Under the pieces are notes generated by a model. It worked only from the letters and a program-made list of their open reading frames with translations, had not been told where the DNA came from and did not search any database. A program made the position numbers and the translations under genes. Positions 1 to 7,613 of a stretch of 64,000 bases of DNA are shown in pieces. Position 1 is the first letter of the stretch. The number at the start of each line of letters is the position of its first letter. Source of the DNA: UBA6019 sp035535055 (GTDB lineage Bacteria; Chloroflexota; Dormibacteria; Dormibacterales; Dormibacteraceae); assembly GCA_035535055.1 (NCBI GenBank), contig DATLQT010000021.1, positions 1-64,000 of the forward strand. Direction: 5' to 3'.

Positions 1-96
1 GTGCTTGACCTTGCCGCCTTCCCGATAGCTTTGGCGGACCAGGACCGAGCTGTATTCGCCACTCTGCTGCCTGCTCGGCACAACGGCTACATGCAT
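1..96 (-). mobile_element. N-terminus of an IS1634-type transposase, cut by the window edge
   Basis: Reading the minus strand from an ATG at 96-94 gives a 32-residue start, beginning MHVAVVPSRQ and ending YREGGKVKH at base 1. A short variable start followed by SYREGGKVK is typical of IS1634-group (IS4 superfamily, DDE) transposases, which cut and paste the element. The catalytic domain lies outside the window, so intactness cannot be judged. I saw no convincing terminal inverted repeat between 97 and 230; the only nearby repeat is ggctaca at 85-91 and 166-172. The family call rests on the short N-terminal motif alone. Confidence 0.6.
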
Positions 97-577
97 AGCT
101 CCGCTGGCTTGCTTCGACACATACGAATAGTAGCCGATCAGAGCGAGCCTGTCAATGCTCTTAATGGCTACATCTGCAGCCCATTCTCAAATACGGGTTG
201 AATTCGAATCAGCTCAGGAACTTCGGGTTAGACGGCCCCGCGGTCACCCGGGTCGATGCCGTCCGGCCGTCCCTCGACGGAGCTCCCCTGGGGGCTACCC
301 AGGGCCCGTCTGCGCATTCGGCGGTCGAGGCGTCGCCGTCGCGACCACGGGCTTCGGCGTCGGCGGCGTGGTGACGTGGTGGGCGAGCCCGCTGGCGCCG
401 GGCAGAAGGCTCAGGAACGAGGCCATGGCGGCGGCGGCGGCGGAAGAGATGTGCATTTTGGTGTGAGGCACCTCCGTGAAGTGGAATTGGCACCCCTCAC
501 GCTGGCCTGCCGATGTCAGACGGCCGTCAGCGAATCGCCAATCTTTCGCGCACGCCTGGTAAGCGCTTTGTAAGCGG
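97..577. other. Intergenic stretch between the IS-like fragment and the HAD gene
   Basis: No convincing gene on either strand. The left part (97-230) has lower G+C than the rest and probably holds the transposase promoter and the element end. The only candidate for coding is a 53-codon minus-strand frame at 295-456, listed separately. Confidence 0.4.
295..456 (-). CDS. Possible small exported peptide
   Basis: A 53-codon frame from ATG at 456. It has an Ala-rich hydrophobic N-terminus (MHISSAAAAAMASFLSLLPG) ending near an AHH site that could be a signal-peptide cleavage point, then a short Pro/Thr-rich tail. A purine-rich ggaggt lies about 13 bases upstream, which is rather far. I recognise no family, and low-complexity GC-rich DNA gives such frames by chance. 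Only the signal-like start and the possible ribosome site support it. Confidence 0.2.
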   Translation of the reverse strand: MHISSAAAAAMASFLSLLPGASGLAHHVTTPPTPKPVVATATPRPPNAQTGPG

Positions 578-1267
578 TCAGAAGTGCTCGGCGAGATCGG
601 GGAACCGCTCCAGGACGAGCAGCTGGTCGCTCTCCACGATGTCCACCACCTCCAGCGACCAGGTCCGCGGGTGGGGGATGTAGACCGCCCGCAGGCCGGC
701 CTCGAGGGGCGGGTTGACATCCGAGCGCGGGGAGTTGCCGACCATCCAGGTGGCGTCGGGTTCGAAGGCGTGCGCGGCGACCAGGCCGTGATACGCGGCG
801 ACGTCCTTCTCCGGCGTGACCACCACCCGGCCGAAGTAGCCGGCCAGTCCGGAGCGGTCGACCTTCATCGTCTGCTCCTCCGGCTTGCCCTTGGTGAAGA
901 GGGTCAGGTCGTGGCGCCGCGCCAGCCCTGCCAGCGTCTCCTCCACGCCCGGCAGCAGCTGCACCGGCTGCGAGACGACCTGGCGGCCGAGGGTGGCGAG
1001 GTGCTCCATCTCGTGGCTGGCGACCTCGCGCTCGGCCAGACGGCGAAAGGTCTCCTGCAGGTTGCGGCCGAAGGCGGCCGATCCGTATCCGTGATGGGCC
1101 AGGTTTGCCCGCTCGACCTCGTCCAGGACGTTACGCACCTGCTCACGGCTCAGCGTCGAGTGGTTGAGGAAGTCGATGAAGGCCTCGGCCGCGGCCTCGA
1201 AGAAGATGTTGTTCTCCCAGAGTGTGTCGTCGCCGTCGATGACGAGATGCTGGCGGCTCCTGCCCAC
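578..1267 (-). CDS. HAD-superfamily hydrolase
   Basis: A 229-residue cytosolic hydrolase of the haloacid dehalogenase superfamily, probably a phosphatase of unknown substrate. Motif I is DGDDT at residues 11-15 (the nucleophile Asp and the acid/base Asp). Motif II is in LFTKG, a Lys follows in VVTPEKD, and motif IV is MVGNSPRSD with the Mg-binding acid. The cap insert lies between residues 20 and 110. Translation starts at GTG 1267, only 12 bases after the stop of the upstream crotonase gene, so the two are probably co-transcribed. Length is normal for the family. Superfamily assignment is firm, the substrate unknown. Confidence 0.85.
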   Translation of the reverse strand: MGRSRQHLVIDGDDTLWENNIFFEAAAEAFIDFLNHSTLSREQVRNVLDEVERANLAHHGYGSAAFGRNLQETFRRLAEREVASHEMEHLATLGRQVVSQPVQLLPGVEETLAGLARRHDLTLFTKGKPEEQTMKVDRSGLAGYFGRVVVTPEKDVAAYHGLVAAHAFEPDATWMVGNSPRSDVNPPLEAGLRAVYIPHPRTWSLEVVDIVESDQLLVLERFPDLAEHF

Positions 1268-1279
1268 GAGCGAGGAACT

Positions 1280-2045
1280 CTAGCCCGATCGGGCGCCGTG
1301 CCGTCCCTCGCCAGCCGTGAACCGCTTAGCCCCGGCGGCGGCCTCGCCGCTGGCGAGGGTGTCGAGCCCGTGGGCGAGCTCGTTGGCCGTCGCCTCGTCG
1401 ACTCCGCATCCCCCACTGCTCCAGGACCGACAGGCGGTCGTTGCGGAGGCCGGACTGGGGGAAGGCGGCGATCCGGGCCCCCAGCTCGATCGCGTCCTCG
1501 AGCGCCCGCCCGGGCTCCGCCAGCTTGTTGACGAGGCCAATGTCGAACGCCTCCTGCGCGGAGATGGGCCGGCCGGTGAGGATCAGGTCGAGAGCCCGGC
1601 TCTGGCCGATCAGCCGCGGCAGGCGAACCGTGCCGAGGTCCACCAGCGGGACTCCGAAGCGGCGGTTGAAGACGCCGAGGACGGCGTCCCGGGCGGCGAC
1701 CCGGAGGTCGCACCAGAGGGCCAGCTCCAGACCGCCGGCGACCGCGTGGCCTTCGATCGCGGCCAGCACGGGCTTGCCCAGGCGCATCCGGGTGGGCCCC
1801 ATCGGCCCCTCCCCGCCGGCCGTCACCTTGAGTCCCCGGCCCTCGGCCATGGCCTTGAGGTCGGCGCCGGCGCAGAAGGTGCCGCCGCTGCCGGTGAGGA
1901 CGGCGACCGCCAGGTCGGGATTGCCGTCGAACTCGTTGAAGCTCTCGACCAGCGCCCGTGCGGTCGGTGCGTCCACCGCGTTGCGCCGTTCGGGTCGGTC
2001 GAGGCTGACGATGGCGACCGGGCCCCGGACCTCGAAGCGGACCAC
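1280..2045 (-). CDS. Enoyl-CoA hydratase/isomerase (crotonase) family, frameshifted near its end
   Basis: Crotonase-fold acyl-CoA enzyme. The oxyanion-hole segments are both present: CAGADLKAM at about residues 58-66 and GHAVAGGLELAL at about 99-110. The usual catalytic Glu segment is replaced by FGVPLVDLGTVRLPRL, as in a subgroup of annotated enoyl-CoA hydratases whose activity is uncertain. The starting frame goes wrong at residue about 213 (near base 1409, beside a run of C) and becomes Arg-rich. The expected tail, DEATANELAHGLDTLASGE followed by GAKRFTAGEGRHG, is in the next frame and stops at 1280. One extra base explains this, either a sequence error or a recent mutation. GTG start at 2045. 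Confidence 0.75.
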
Positions 2046-2270
2046 GCGGCTAATTAAAGGACAGCCGCCAGAGGCCTGGAACTAGCGCGCGATCGTGATC
2101 GCGGATGCGCGCGGGTTGCGCCGGAGGGTCAGGCGGACCCGGCGTAGACGCCTGCCGAGCCGGCCGGGAAGCGTGTCGGCCGGGTAGATCGCGAGCTTGA
2201 GCAGGCCGTCCAGGAATGGGATCACGCCGAGTGAAACGGTCCCGGCCGCTCCCGGTTACGAAGTCTCTTC

Positions 2271-2489
2271 TCAGCCCAGGTAGACGCCCGGCACCGTGGC
2301 CGCGAGGGCGCATTCGATGCTGCAGAAGACGCTTCCGCGAGAGCGGACGGCGCCGGCCTGGACCTCCCCAGCACAGTTGGCGCAGCGTGGGCCGGCCGAC
2401 GCCTCGATCCGGCCACGAGCCGGCCGGGCAGCGGAAAGGCGCGCCGCGCGCTCACGTTTGCCTGACGAGGTCAAGACGGAAATGTTCAT
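2271..2489 (-). CDS. Small Cys-rich (zinc-finger-like) metal-binding protein
   Basis: A 72-residue basic protein with four cysteines arranged CANC (36, 39) and FCSIEC (56, 60), a treble-clef-like CxxC...CxxxC layout. The FCSxEC half resembles FCS/MYM-type zinc sites and the short metallothionein-like proteins often found beside metal-resistance genes. It lies 111 bases downstream of arsR on the same strand, so a role in metal or arsenic handling is possible but only inferred from position. I chose the ATG at 2489; an ATG 81 bases further upstream adds a low-quality extension. Confidence 0.5.
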   Translation of the reverse strand: MNISVLTSSGKRERAARLSAARPARGRIEASAGPRCANCAGEVQAGAVRSRGSVFCSIECALAATVPGVYLG

Positions 2490-2600
2490 GGACAACGCCC
2501 CCACACTTACGCCCCGCCGGGATACCGCTTCGAATGATATTGCGGCTCTCACGCAAGGGCAAGATGCCAATGTGGCCTAGGCGCGCTGCCGAGTTGCTTT

Positions 2601-2951
2601 TTAGTAGTCGAGCGCGGCGTCGAGCAGGGCGAGCAGGGGCGCGCCCAGGGCCGGGCACAGCCGGTAGTAGACCCAGATCCCGCGCTTTTCTGCCTCCACC
2701 AGGCCGGCTTGTCGGAGCCACGCCATGTGGTGGCTGATCGTCGGCTGGCTCAGATCGAGCGCAGCGGTGAAGTCGCAGATACAGACGGGAGCCTGCGCCC
2801 CGCGAAGCGCCGCCAGCATGCTGAGCCGGGTCGGGTCCGCCAGCGCCTTCAAGAGCCGGGCCCTGCTCACCGCCCAACCCGCATCGATGGTCGCCGGGAG
2901 CTGGCAGCAGGTGCCCCGCTCCCGCAGCATCGGCAACTCCTTGAGGGTCAT
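2601..2951 (-). CDS. arsR: ArsR-family arsenic-responsive repressor
   Basis: A winged-helix ArsR/SmtB repressor that should leave its operator when trivalent arsenic or antimony binds. From ATG 2951 it is 116 residues. It carries the ArsR inducer motif VCICDF (Cys57, Cys59) at the recognition region, the helix LSQPTISHHMAWLRQAGLV, and the wing KRGIWVYYRL. A Cys pair lies near residue 15. A TAGAAT box at 2959-2964 ends 7 bases before this ATG, fitting a leaderless transcript, so I prefer 2951 over the in-frame ATG at 2984. It is divergent from arsM, which it should control. Confidence 0.88.
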   Translation of the reverse strand: MTLKELPMLRERGTCCQLPATIDAGWAVSRARLLKALADPTRLSMLAALRGAQAPVCICDFTAALDLSQPTISHHMAWLRQAGLVEAEKRGIWVYYRLCPALGAPLLALLDAALDY

Positions 2952-2963
2952 GAACCGCATTCT

Positions 2964-2988
2964 ATCGAATCCATCTACGAACATCGAT
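2964..2988. promoter_or_regulatory. Candidate ArsR operator between arsR and arsM
   Basis: Inverted repeat ATCGA-N15-TCGAT. It starts at the edge of the arsR -10 box (2959-2964) and runs back through the spacer, with its outer arm overlapping the -35 region, where a bound repressor would block transcription. No other inverted repeat of similar quality is seen in the divergent region. Confidence 0.45.
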
Positions 2989-3056
2989 GGGTTGTGCTAT
3001 GTTGCCGTCCATTCGAAGTCCGTCGATTTCAGTTGCCCCGGGAGGTGGGACCTAAG

Positions 3057-3821
3057 ATGAGCGAAGTCCAAAAGGCCGTTCGCGAGCGCTACGCGGCGGC
3101 GGCCGCCGAGATGGCCGCAGGCTGCGATTCCTGCTGCTCCGGCGACTCCTGTTGCGGTGACCCCTCCGATGTGAGCACGATCAGCTTCAGGACCGGCTAC
3201 AGCGACCAGGACCTGGTCCAGGTCGGGCTCACCCAGTCCGTGAGCCTCGGCTGCGGCAACCCGACTGCGCTCGCCGAGCTGGTGCCCGGGGAGGCAGTCC
3301 TCGACCTCGGCAGCGGCGGCGGCATGGACGTGCTGCTCTCGGCCCGGCGGGTCGGCCCCACCGGCCACGCCTACGGCGTCGACATGACCGACGAGATGCT
3401 TCAGCTGGCCGAGGCCAACAAGGCCCGCTCGGGGCTGGCCAACGCCACCTTTCTCAAGGGGACCATCGAAGCCGTTCCGCTGCCCGCGGCCGCGGTTGAC
3501 GTGGTGATCTCGAACTGCGTCATCAACCTCGCCGAGGACAAGGGCGCCGTTCTCCGAGAGGCCTACCGGGTGCTCCGTCCCGGCGGGCGACTGGCGGTGG
3601 CCGACATGGTCGAGCTCGAAGCCCTGGCGCCGGCGGTGAAGCTGCAGGCCGAGGCCTGGGCCGGCTGCGTGGCCGGCACGATCCCGGTCGATGAGTACCG
3701 GAGCCTGCTGCTGGATGCCGGCTTCGGGGAGCCGGATTTCGAGGTTCACCAGGTGACCGACCTGCCACAGGGCGGGCGCCTCGGCAGCGCCTATGTGAGG
3801 GCGGTCAAGCCGCTCGCCTGA
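3057..3821 (+). CDS. arsM: Arsenite S-adenosylmethionine methyltransferase
   Basis: Transfers methyl groups from SAM to As(III), giving methylarsenicals. The protein is 254 residues. A Cys-rich N-terminus (Cys 23, 26, 27, 32, 33) precedes the SAM-binding fold, with motif I VLDLGSGGGMDVLLSA at about 81-96. The three cysteines that bind arsenic in ArsM enzymes are at SLGCGNP (Cys66), SNCVINL (Cys154) and WAGCVAG (Cys204). ATG 3057 follows a strong ggaggtggga site at 3041-3050; longer in-frame starts are rejected for that reason. Divergent from arsR and probably controlled by it. Confidence 0.93.
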   Translation: MSEVQKAVRERYAAAAAEMAAGCDSCCSGDSCCGDPSDVSTISFRTGYSDQDLVQVGLTQSVSLGCGNPTALAELVPGEAVLDLGSGGGMDVLLSARRVGPTGHAYGVDMTDEMLQLAEANKARSGLANATFLKGTIEAVPLPAAAVDVVISNCVINLAEDKGAVLREAYRVLRPGGRLAVADMVELEALAPAVKLQAEAWAGCVAGTIPVDEYRSLLLDAGFGEPDFEVHQVTDLPQGGRLGSAYVRAVKPLA

Positions 3822-3839
3822 TCGACGCCACGGCGCAGA

Positions 3840-5522
3840 CTAGGCTGCTGCCAGTCCCGTGTAGTCGTTGACGATGAGCTGGTGGTCTCCCGACGTGGTG
3901 CCGTTGAGTCCCCAGCTCCTCGCGTAGGGACTGGTCAGCTGCGACAGCTGGCGCCCGGCGGCGTCGCGGACGGTGACGGTCACCGATCCTCGCAGCGTGA
4001 CTCCGACCAGCCGCGAGGCCTGGCTGCTGAACTTGGGCAGGAAGAGATCGAGCGAGGCTTTGTCGAAGCGATAGGAGGACTGCACGCTCTGGCCCGACGC
4101 GGCGTCGCTGGCGGACGCGTCGAGGAAGGGCTGGAGGCCGTCTCCCAACGCCCCGGTCGCAGCCAGCCCAGGGTCGTGGACGCGGCGCGCCTCCGCCTCG
4201 ATCAGGAGGTCGAGCACGGCATCGTGCTCCATCTGGACGGCGACGGCGGGGGTGATTGACGGGTCGAAGGCCGGCACCTTCTCGTCGACCGCGATGGACG
4301 GGAGCGCCGGCAGCAGCCAGACCCGCGCCTGCGCCGAGCCGGCGACGTCCTGGCCGGGCCGGGGAAGGGCGGCCGCGGCCGAGTCCTCGAGCCAGGTCGA
4401 GAGCTGGCCGTCGGAGCCCACCGGCGGTGGAAGAGCGACGGTCGAGCCGTCGGTCCGGCCGGCCGCCGGGTCGGTTCCCTGGGTGGCGAGGTCGGCCGAG
4501 ACCGGCAGCGCTTCCACCAGCAGGAGGGCGATCGCGAGCGCGACCGGCAGCTGCCAGCGCACCCGTCGGAGGGTTGGGCCAAAACCGCCGCCCGCCTCGA
4601 TCGGCGCGACCAGAGAGGTCAGGGCAAAGCGGAGGCCGCAGGCGACGACCAGGCTGGCGAGGATGGCCGTCTTGGTCCAGAACTCGAGCGTCGTGGGCCC
4701 GATCAGCAGGATCGCCAGCAGGGATACGAACAGCCCGAAGAGAACTCGAGCGAGCGGGCCGTCGGGGACCGTCCGCGGGTCGGGGACCATGAAGAGACCG
4801 AAGAGGAGGATCTCCGGCGAGGTGACCAGGACCTGCCAGAGGGTGGCGCCGCACATCGGCGCGGCCTGCCAGCTGGCCACCATGCAATGGTCGGGCGACG
4901 CGCCCAGCGCCAGCGCCCCGAAGCTCGCGAACCCGACCAGGAAGCCAATCATGAGTCCCAGCAGCCTCAGCTCCCACCCGATCACCAACCCTCCGATGGC
5001 GAGGAGCGCGTAGGCCGCCAGCATCCAGCCGTTGAGCGGCGCCCACCAGAGGTCGAGCGGCTCGGTCCACCTCGGACCGAGGACGATAAAGGCGGCCACC
5101 AGCCCGAGGTTGGAGGGGTTGAAGATGTGCCTTCCGCGCCAGCGGACCAGGTACTTGGAGGCCATCGAGAGGGCGACCACGCCGACGAAGATCCAGATGC
5201 CGTTGAGGCTCCACCACTGGCCATGGACGGTGCCCGGGACCCGGAGGATGAAGGCGGTGCTGTTGCCGGTGAGAAGCCCGCTCGCCGGCCAGAGGATCTG
5301 GCGGTCCTTGAAGAAGGCGACGACGAACTCGATCAGCGCCCCCACGGCGAGGCAGACCAGGATCTGAGCGATGGAGAGGCGGAAGCCCAGGACGGACTGG
5401 CCCAGCACCTGCAAGGTGAGCAGGACCGCCGCCACGTGGAGGCGCGGATCGCGCAGGCTGGGCAGGGTCACCGGGTAGCGGCGGCCGGCGATGACTACGC
5501 TCACGCCGTTGGAAACGGACAC
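3840..5522 (-). CDS. Integral membrane protein of the UnbU / RnfD-NqrB-like type
   Basis: A 560-residue protein. The first 310 or so residues form a membrane domain with about eight to ten hydrophobic segments and the motifs WPASGLLTGNS, GRHIFNPSNLGLV and TSPEILLFGLFMVPDP. These are typical of UnbU-like proteins and related to NqrB/RnfD, membrane subunits of redox-driven pumps. CGATLW at 224-229 sits where RnfD/NqrB carry the SGAT Thr that ApbE loads with FMN. The C-terminal 230 residues look extracytoplasmic and have no family I recognise. Divergent from the lipoprotein at 5554 (31 bases apart). A redox role is an inference. Confidence 0.7.
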   Translation of the reverse strand: MSVSNGVSVVIAGRRYPVTLPSLRDPRLHVAAVLLTLQVLGQSVLGFRLSIAQILVCLAVGALIEFVVAFFKDRQILWPASGLLTGNSTAFILRVPGTVHGQWWSLNGIWIFVGVVALSMASKYLVRWRGRHIFNPSNLGLVAAFIVLGPRWTEPLDLWWAPLNGWMLAAYALLAIGGLVIGWELRLLGLMIGFLVGFASFGALALGASPDHCMVASWQAAPMCGATLWQVLVTSPEILLFGLFMVPDPRTVPDGPLARVLFGLFVSLLAILLIGPTTLEFWTKTAILASLVVACGLRFALTSLVAPIEAGGGFGPTLRRVRWQLPVALAIALLLVEALPVSADLATQGTDPAAGRTDGSTVALPPPVGSDGQLSTWLEDSAAAALPRPGQDVAGSAQARVWLLPALPSIAVDEKVPAFDPSITPAVAVQMEHDAVLDLLIEAEARRVHDPGLAATGALGDGLQPFLDASASDAASGQSVQSSYRFDKASLDLFLPKFSSQASRLVGVTLRGSVTVTVRDAAGRQLSQLTSPYARSWGLNGTTSGDHQLIVNDYTGLAAA

Positions 5523-5553
5523 GCACCGGCACCGTTACAGAAACCGGGCCGGA

Positions 5554-6573
5554 ATGGCAACCTCCATCTCGATGATCTGCCGGAGCCGGTGCCGGGTACT
5601 GGTCGCCGCCACCGCGGCCGCCTCGCTGCTGGCGCTCATGGCGGCCTGCGAGGTCCCGCTGGGCCTCGATCAGCCGACGACCCGCAGCCTGGAGGATGGC
5701 GCGCAGGCCGCGCTGAACTCATCGAGCTTCGAGATCACCGGTGGCTACGTTTCCGGCGGGACCCACTGGACGCTCGACCTCCAGCTGACCCCGCCGGCGG
5801 GTGAGCACCTCGTCCTCTCCGGCGGGACCGCTCCGCTGGAGGCCATCCTGACCCGGGGCTCGGCCTACTTCCGGGGCAGGCAGTTCCTGCTCACCCACGT
5901 CGCCACCGACTCACGCTCCCAGCAGCTGGCGAACGCGGCGGGCGACTCCTGGTGGAAAGGCCTGCCAGGCAACGTCCCCCGACTGCTGGACTACACCGAC
6001 GGCTCCGCTTTTCGCTCGACCTTCCTGGGCCCTGCGGCCGATCGCCGGATCGACCACCTCACCGTTGACGGTGTCCCGGCGGTCGAGTTCTCCGGGCCCC
6101 GCGCCGATGCCTATCTGGCGGCGGCGCCCCCCGGGCAGCCACTCCGGCTGCGGGTCCACGACGGGATCACCATCGATGGGATCGAGGCCGCCGACCTGCA
6201 CTACAGCCACTTCGGGAAGCTGCCACCAGTCACTCCCCCACCCGGCGTGATCGACTTCAGCAACGCCTCGACCCTGGCGCCCCTCTACACGGTGATCTCG
6301 GTCGACACCTCGCAGTGCCAGTCGCCCTGCATCGTCACCGCGCAGCTGGAGAACGTCGGAGGCACCCGGCCGGCGGCGGCTCCCTCCACGGCCAGCTTCA
6401 CGATCACCGACGCCGTCACGGGACATTCGCTGGGCGCCTGCCAGGTGAGGGTGATCCCCGACGTCGGCTACAGCGCGACGACCGACGTGGGGTGCACGAT
6501 CGCCGGCCTGGCCGGGGCAGACCTGAACGCCGACACCGTCACCGCCACCGTGACCAATCCCGGTGGGGGATAG
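5554..6573 (+). CDS. Lipoprotein, possibly LprG/LppX-like
   Basis: A 339-residue exported lipoprotein. A basic start and hydrophobic stretch end in the lipobox LMAAC, with Cys32 as the lipidation site. The first half of the mature part (SLEDGAQAALNSSSFEITG, then alternating strands through LTVDGVPAVEF) resembles the LprG/LppX fold of surface lipid-binding lipoproteins, by appearance only. The second half (from about residue 230) has a disulphide-like pair CQSPC and beta-rich repeats. I chose ATG 5554; an in-frame ATG at 5491 adds a His/Arg-rich extension that would overlap the divergent gene. Confidence 0.6.
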   Translation: MATSISMICRSRCRVLVAATAAASLLALMAACEVPLGLDQPTTRSLEDGAQAALNSSSFEITGGYVSGGTHWTLDLQLTPPAGEHLVLSGGTAPLEAILTRGSAYFRGRQFLLTHVATDSRSQQLANAAGDSWWKGLPGNVPRLLDYTDGSAFRSTFLGPAADRRIDHLTVDGVPAVEFSGPRADAYLAAAPPGQPLRLRVHDGITIDGIEAADLHYSHFGKLPPVTPPPGVIDFSNASTLAPLYTVISVDTSQCQSPCIVTAQLENVGGTRPAAAPSTASFTITDAVTGHSLGACQVRVIPDVGYSATTDVGCTIAGLAGADLNADTVTATVTNPGGG

Positions 6574-6581
6574 CTCAAAGG

Positions 6582-6968
6582 CTAACCGCCGGGGTCCACG
6601 CTGATCATCCAGTTGATGCCGAACCTGTCCGCCAGCCAGCCGAGGGAGCCGCCCCACTCCTGCTCTTTCAGGGGGCCTTTTACCTGGCCTCCTTCGGCCA
6701 GCCGGCTGAAGACCTTCTCCACCAGCTCTGCGTCGGTGCTGCCGAAGTGGAGGGCGATGTTGTCCCCCACGGTCGGCGGATAGGTCGGATGGCCGTCGGA
6801 GCCGTCGATGATGATGCCGTCGGCTTGCAGCCAGGCGTAGTGGACCCGCTGTTGGGGATCGGCGGGCTGAACGTCCATCCTGCCGCCGAAGACGCCGTGG
6901 TAGAAGGCGAAGGCCTCGCGTGCGCGTCCCTGCAAGTTGATGTAGGGGCCGAGATGCTGGTTGCTCAT
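6582..6968 (-). CDS. VOC-superfamily protein, PhnB/glyoxalase-like
   Basis: A 128-residue single-domain protein of the vicinal oxygen chelate superfamily, PhnB-like subgroup (often labelled 3-demethylubiquinone methyltransferase by homology). Features are LGPYINLQGRAREAFAFYH at the start, FGGRMD, the substrate-facing HYAWLQADG strand and the closing GGSLGWLADRFGINWM. Start ATG 6968 follows aaggga about 10 bases away; a longer in-frame start lacks support. It converges with the lipoprotein gene (8 bases between stops). Small substrate unknown. Confidence 0.75.
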   Translation of the reverse strand: MSNQHLGPYINLQGRAREAFAFYHGVFGGRMDVQPADPQQRVHYAWLQADGIIIDGSDGHPTYPPTVGDNIALHFGSTDAELVEKVFSRLAEGGQVKGPLKEQEWGGSLGWLADRFGINWMISVDPGG

Positions 6969-7163
6969 TGGTTCGTGACTCCCTTGAAGCAAGGCGGGGC
7001 GAAGAGGTCTCGAGGATAGCCTCGGCCGACCGACGGCGGACCACCATGCCGGGAGGGCGCCGCCTTCGTTCATGAAGCACCCGAATCGGCCGCCACTGCC
7101 TTCATGCGTGCTTAACGTGGTTTTAAGGGCCGGCGACGATCATCGTGGTGGCACTCACCAGAA

Positions 7164-7556
7164 ATGAATCGAGCCATCGCGCTGATAGCGCATGACGGAA
7201 AGAAGCCGGACATGGTCGCCTTCGCCATGTACAACCGGACGACGCTGGCGGGCTGGCGGCTGATCGCCACCAGCAGCACGGGTGAGCTGCTCCAGCGCAA
7301 GGTCGGGCTCGACGTGGAGCGGGTGCTGTCGGGGGTCGAGGGGGGCGATCTCCAGATCGCCTCGCGGGTTGCCCAGGGCGAGATCGAGGCGGTGATCTTC
7401 CTCGTCGATCCCTTCGACCGCCACGCCCACGAGCCGGACATCCAGGGCCTGCAGCGGGTCTGCCAGGTACACGACACTCCGCTGGCGACCAATCTCGCCA
7501 CGGCCAACCTGATGATCACCGCGCTGGGCTACCGGAAGACGGCCGCGGCGAGCTAA
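7164..7556 (+). CDS. mgsA: Methylglyoxal synthase
   Basis: Converts dihydroxyacetone phosphate to methylglyoxal and phosphate, a bypass of lower glycolysis. The 130 residues match the family length. Diagnostic segments are IALIAHDGKKPDMV (His9, Asp11, Lys13), the phosphate loop ATSSTGELL, GGDLQIASRVAQGEI with the catalytic Asp of GGDxQ, FLVDP, and VHDTPLATNLATANL with the catalytic His. The aldo/keto reductase gene 57 bases downstream could detoxify the product, so the pair may form a small module. Confidence 0.93.
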   Translation: MNRAIALIAHDGKKPDMVAFAMYNRTTLAGWRLIATSSTGELLQRKVGLDVERVLSGVEGGDLQIASRVAQGEIEAVIFLVDPFDRHAHEPDIQGLQRVCQVHDTPLATNLATANLMITALGYRKTAAAS

Positions 7557-7613
7557 AGGCCGTCACGGCCGGGCGCTTGTCGGCGAGGGGTGGCCGGTGT
7601 AGCTTCTTTCGAA

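Noticed and set aside
2082..2225. Short minus-strand frame VIPFLDGLLKLAIYPADT...
   Set aside because: Fairly natural composition but only a GTG start, 47 codons, no ribosome site and no family; could be real but cannot be supported.
3805..5532. 575-codon minus-strand frame parallel to the UnbU-like gene
   Set aside because: Arg/Pro-rich, no membrane segments; the frame ending at 3840 has the membrane protein pattern and family motifs.
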